Source of the DNA: Brevundimonas sp. UBA4609 | GTDB taxonomy: Bacteria > Pseudomonadota > Alphaproteobacteria > Caulobacterales > Caulobacteraceae | Reading direction: 5' to 3' | Assembly (NCBI GenBank): GCA_002386585.1 | Contig: DGIZ01000252.1 | Span: 1 to 8,011, forward strand | DNA length: 8,011 bases | In this document: positions 6,386 through 8,011 of the stretch, piece after piece | How the letters are laid out: each line of letters begins with the position of its first letter | How positions within the stretch are numbered: position 1 is the stretch's first letter | The notes under the pieces: model-generated | The model's input: the letters and a program-made list of their open reading frames with translations, nothing else | Told to the model about the DNA's origin: nothing | Database searches by the model: none | Program-made: the position numbers and the translations under genes

Positions 6386-6765
6386 GACGGCGACTGCACC
6401 ACTCCCACTTCGGCGAGCTTGGCTTGCAGGATCTCGCCGTCGAAGGGCTTCATAACATATTCGTCGGCCCCTGCGGACAGGGCTTCGGCGATTCGATCCG
6501 CCCGCGTCTCGACCGAGCAGAACAGAACCTTGGGCGCGCGCCCCCCCGGCAGGTCGCGCAGACGGCGCAGGAAGGCCAGGCCGTCCATCACCGGCATCTG
6601 CCAGTCCAGCAGCACCACCTGGGGCATGGCCGCCTGGCAATAGTCCAGCGCCTCGGCGCCGTCGGCCGCCTCGGCCACGTCAAAGGACAGGTCCTCCAGG
6701 ATGCGGCGCGCCACCTTGCGGATGATGCGGCTGTCATCGACGATCAGACAGGTTCTGGGGTCCAC
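6382..6765 (-). CDS. Single-domain CheY-like response regulator
   Basis: A 127-residue stand-alone receiver domain with no output domain. All phosphorylation residues are present: acidic pair D10-D11 (LIVDDSR), phospho-acceptor D54 (LLDWQMPVMDG), switch serine S84 (LFCSVE), aromatic Y103 and K106 (VMKPF). It should accept phosphate in the cytoplasm and signal by protein contact. The GTG start at 6763-6765 gives VDPRTCLIVDD, the usual receiver N-terminus; an in-frame GTG at 6807 would add 14 residues. Neither has a strong ribosome site. The gene lies 77 bases after the chpT stop and overlaps cheR by ATGA, so the three are probably co-transcribed. ChpT from the same operon is a plausible phosphate donor by analogy with its transfer to CtrA and CpdR, but this is inference. 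I do not see the arginine-rich C-terminal tail of c-di-GMP-binding Cle-type CheY proteins. Confidence 0.9.
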   Translation of the reverse strand: MDPRTCLIVDDSRIIRKVARRILEDLSFDVAEAADGAEALDYCQAAMPQVVLLDWQMPVMDGLAFLRRLRDLPGGRAPKVLFCSVETRADRIAEALSAGADEYVMKPFDGEILQAKLAEVGVVQSPS

Positions 6766-6842
6766 AGGGTCTATTCCCGTTTGACGCGAGATCAAAACCA
6801 CGCTCACGCCATAGTCGTTCAGGCGGGTTAACGGAGCGTTGG
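6766..6842 (-). promoter_or_regulatory. chpT-receiver gap with a CtrA-like TTAA motif
   Basis: This 77-base gap holds TTAA (6828-6831), seven bases, then TTGG (6839-6842) on the plus strand, which matches 6 of 8 positions of the CtrA box TTAA-N7-TTAA. Read on the minus strand, the same site gives GTTAACCC. It lies upstream of the receiver start and could serve an internal promoter. It is degenerate and uncertain. Confidence 0.25.
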
Positions 6843-7541
6843 CTAGACGAACGCGGGTTGCTCACTAGCGCCAGGCAGGCGCGCCATCAAGGCCACGCGG
6901 CCGTCTTCGGCCGCCAGGTCCAACCGCCCGCCCGCCTCGCGCGCCGTCAGCCACAGCCAGTAGGGTTGGATCCACTGCCCCGCCAGCCCCTCGGTCAGCC
7001 GCTCGCCCTTCAGGCCGACCACGGCCTCCGGCTTGAGCCGGGCGCGGGCGCCCTCGGCCGATCCGACCAGAAACAACTGGTCGCCTTCCCGGCGGACCGT
7101 CACCACCGCCGCCCCACCCATCGGCAGGGCCGAAACGGTCAGATAGGCCAGGTTGATCAGGGCCCGCGCCTGGATCTTGGAGAAGGTCTCATCCCCTACG
7201 CGCCAGTCCAGCGTGGCGCGCCCGCCGTCGGTCAGACCCGCGACCAGCCCATGCAGTTCGGCGCCGGAGAACTGTTCGCTGCTGGTCGCGGCGCCGAAGG
7301 CCACCCGGGCGAAATGCACCAGGGCCACCATCTTGGCCGCGCTCTGACGGATCAGGCCCAGGGCGTCGTCGCGCATGTCCTGGGCGCCGGGATCGTCCAG
7401 CAGGTCCAGCCCCGACATCACGGCGCCGGCCGGGCTGATGAAGTCGTGGCACAGCTTGGCGGCGATGAAGGCGGCCAGTTCGGCGCCGTCCACAGGCAGA
7501 TCGGCGGCGGATAGGGAGACAGGGTCGTCGGAAACGGTCAT
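6843..7541 (-). CDS. chpT: ChpT histidine phosphotransferase of the CtrA cell-cycle relay
   Basis: A 232-residue cytoplasmic phosphotransferase. In Caulobacter, ChpT carries phosphate from the hybrid kinase CckA to the response regulators CtrA and CpdR and is essential for cell-cycle control (established knowledge). The dimerisation/phosphotransfer helix reads AAKLCHDFISPAGAVMSGLD (27-46), with phospho-acceptor H32, and is followed by the second helix (about 55-85, AQDMRDDALGLIRQSAAK, HFARVAFGA). This closely matches ChpT. The C-terminal half (about 105-225) is the degenerate ATPase-like domain: ALINLAYLTVSALPMGG stands where a kinase would have its N-box, without catalytic ATP-binding residues. 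LKPEAVVGLKGE and EGLAGQWIQPYW are further family blocks. The ATG at 7541 is preferred; an in-frame TTG at 7550 would add only three residues. No strong ribosome site is seen. It is first in an apparent operon with a receiver and cheR. Confidence 0.95.
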   Translation of the reverse strand: MTVSDDPVSLSAADLPVDGAELAAFIAAKLCHDFISPAGAVMSGLDLLDDPGAQDMRDDALGLIRQSAAKMVALVHFARVAFGAATSSEQFSGAELHGLVAGLTDGGRATLDWRVGDETFSKIQARALINLAYLTVSALPMGGAAVVTVRREGDQLFLVGSAEGARARLKPEAVVGLKGERLTEGLAGQWIQPYWLWLTAREAGGRLDLAAEDGRVALMARLPGASEQPAFV

Positions 7542-7627
7542 TGCGCACAAGGTTTCGAAAAGGTTAAGGCCAAGGTGGCCTGATTTGCCGGTTCGTTAAA
7601 CCGGCCGCATGGTCTATCCAGCCCTTC
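7542..7627. promoter_or_regulatory. Divergent chpT-cysQ promoter region with inverted repeats
   Basis: This 86-base gap must carry the promoters of chpT (minus) and cysQ (plus). It holds TTAACCTT on the minus strand (7560-7567), one mismatch from the CtrA half-site TTAACCAT, 19 bases before the chpT ATG. Two inverted repeats follow: AGGCC-AAGGT-GGCCT (7567-7581) and GCCGGTT-CGTTA-AACCGGC (7587-7605). TTTCGAAA (7553-7560) is a perfect palindrome. No clear -35/-10 pair was found. Confidence 0.4.
7587..7605. repeat. 7-bp inverted repeat between chpT and cysQ
   Basis: GCCGGTT (7587-7593) and AACCGGC (7599-7605) are exactly complementary around the 5-base loop CGTTA. It lies mid-way between two divergent starts, so an operator is as likely as an RNA hairpin. 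Confidence 0.4.
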
Positions 7628-8011
7628 ATGACCGCCTCCGCCTACGCCGACCTTGAATCCGATCTCGCCTCCGGCCGCTTGGCCGAGGTCATCGCCGACA
7701 TCGCCGAGGAGGCCGCCCGCCTGATCCTGCCCTACTGGCGGGCCGATACGACCGTGGAGACCAAGGCCGACGCCAGCCCCGTGACCGAGGCCGACCGCGC
7801 CGCCGAGGCCCTGATCCTGAGCCGCCTGGCCGAACATTGGCCCCAGGTCGAGGCCGTCGCCGAGGAGGCTGTCGCCGCCGACGGCGCCCCGTCGTCGGTC
7901 GGTACGTGGTTCTGGCTCATCGACCCGCTGGACGGCACGCGCGGCTTCGTCCAGGGGCGCGAGAGCTACTCGGTCAACATCGCCCTGATCCGCGGCGCCG
8001 CCCCCGTGGCC
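7628..8011 (+). CDS. cysQ: 3'(2'),5'-bisphosphate nucleotidase CysQ (N-terminal part)
   Basis: The first 128 codons of an inositol-monophosphatase-superfamily enzyme; the gene continues past the right edge. CysQ dephosphorylates 3'-phosphoadenosine 5'-phosphate (PAP), a by-product of sulfate assimilation, to AMP, using Mg2+ in the cytoplasm or at the inner membrane. KADASPVTEADRAAE (46-60) is the conserved N-terminal block. VAEEA (77-81) supplies the metal-binding glutamates E79 and E80. WLIDPLDGTRGF (96-107) is the superfamily signature, with D99 and D102 as metal ligands, and the FVQGRESYSVNIAL that follows is typical of CysQ rather than SuhB. The ATG at 7628 has only a weak upstream ribosome site, but the alignable family start begins here. 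It is divergent from chpT. The CysQ call over other family members is likely but lacks the C-terminal half. Confidence 0.88.
   Translation, partial: MTASAYADLESDLASGRLAEVIADIAEEAARLILPYWRADTTVETKADASPVTEADRAAEALILSRLAEHWPQVEAVAEEAVAADGAPSSVGTWFWLIDPLDGTRGFVQGRESYSVNIALIRGAAPVA

Noticed and set aside
6766..6807. GTG start at 6807 for the receiver
   Set aside because: It adds 14 residues not expected in CheY-like proteins and has no ribosome site; still possible, so it is mentioned as an alternative.

Overview
The window is GC-rich, densely coded alphaproteobacterial chromosome. It most likely comes from the Caulobacterales (a Brevundimonas- or Caulobacter-like organism). The evidence is a clear chpT gene, the essential phosphotransferase of the CckA-ChpT-CtrA cell-cycle relay, together with a Caulobacter-style TonB-dependent receptor carrying a VVTAQRR-type TonB box. 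Codon use and base composition look uniform, and I see no insertion sequence, phage gene, tRNA, rRNA or CRISPR array. Assignment below the order level is inference.

Left part (1-1555, minus): a large M28-family zinc peptidase fused to a multi-pass membrane region; its C-terminus lies beyond base 1. A long GC-rich hairpin (1611-1644) and a shorter one (1645-1666) separate it from the upstream gene.

Centre: a TonB-dependent outer-membrane receptor (1668-3914, minus) and a Tat-exported calcineurin-type phosphoesterase with a 5'-nucleotidase-like C-terminal region (4178-5548, plus) are transcribed divergently from a 263-base gap. That gap is the longest non-coding stretch in the window. The pair could belong to one nutrient-scavenging function, one protein importing a substrate across the outer membrane and the other hydrolysing a phosphoester in the periplasm, but this is inferred from position only.

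Right part: an apparent minus-strand operon runs chpT (7541-6843), a single-domain CheY-like receiver (6765-6382) and a CheR-type methyltransferase (6385-5570). The last two overlap by ATGA. cheR converges with the phosphoesterase gene, and their stop codons sit in a tandemly duplicated 16-base segment. Divergent from chpT, cysQ (3'(2'),5'-bisphosphate nucleotidase) starts at 7628 and runs off the right edge.

Most of the window is conventional accessory and housekeeping content. The points most worth a second look are the chpT-receiver-cheR linkage, the non-canonical nucleotidase C-terminal region, the duplicated stop-codon junction, and possible degenerate CtrA sites around chpT. I found no convincing evidence for a wholly new multi-gene system.
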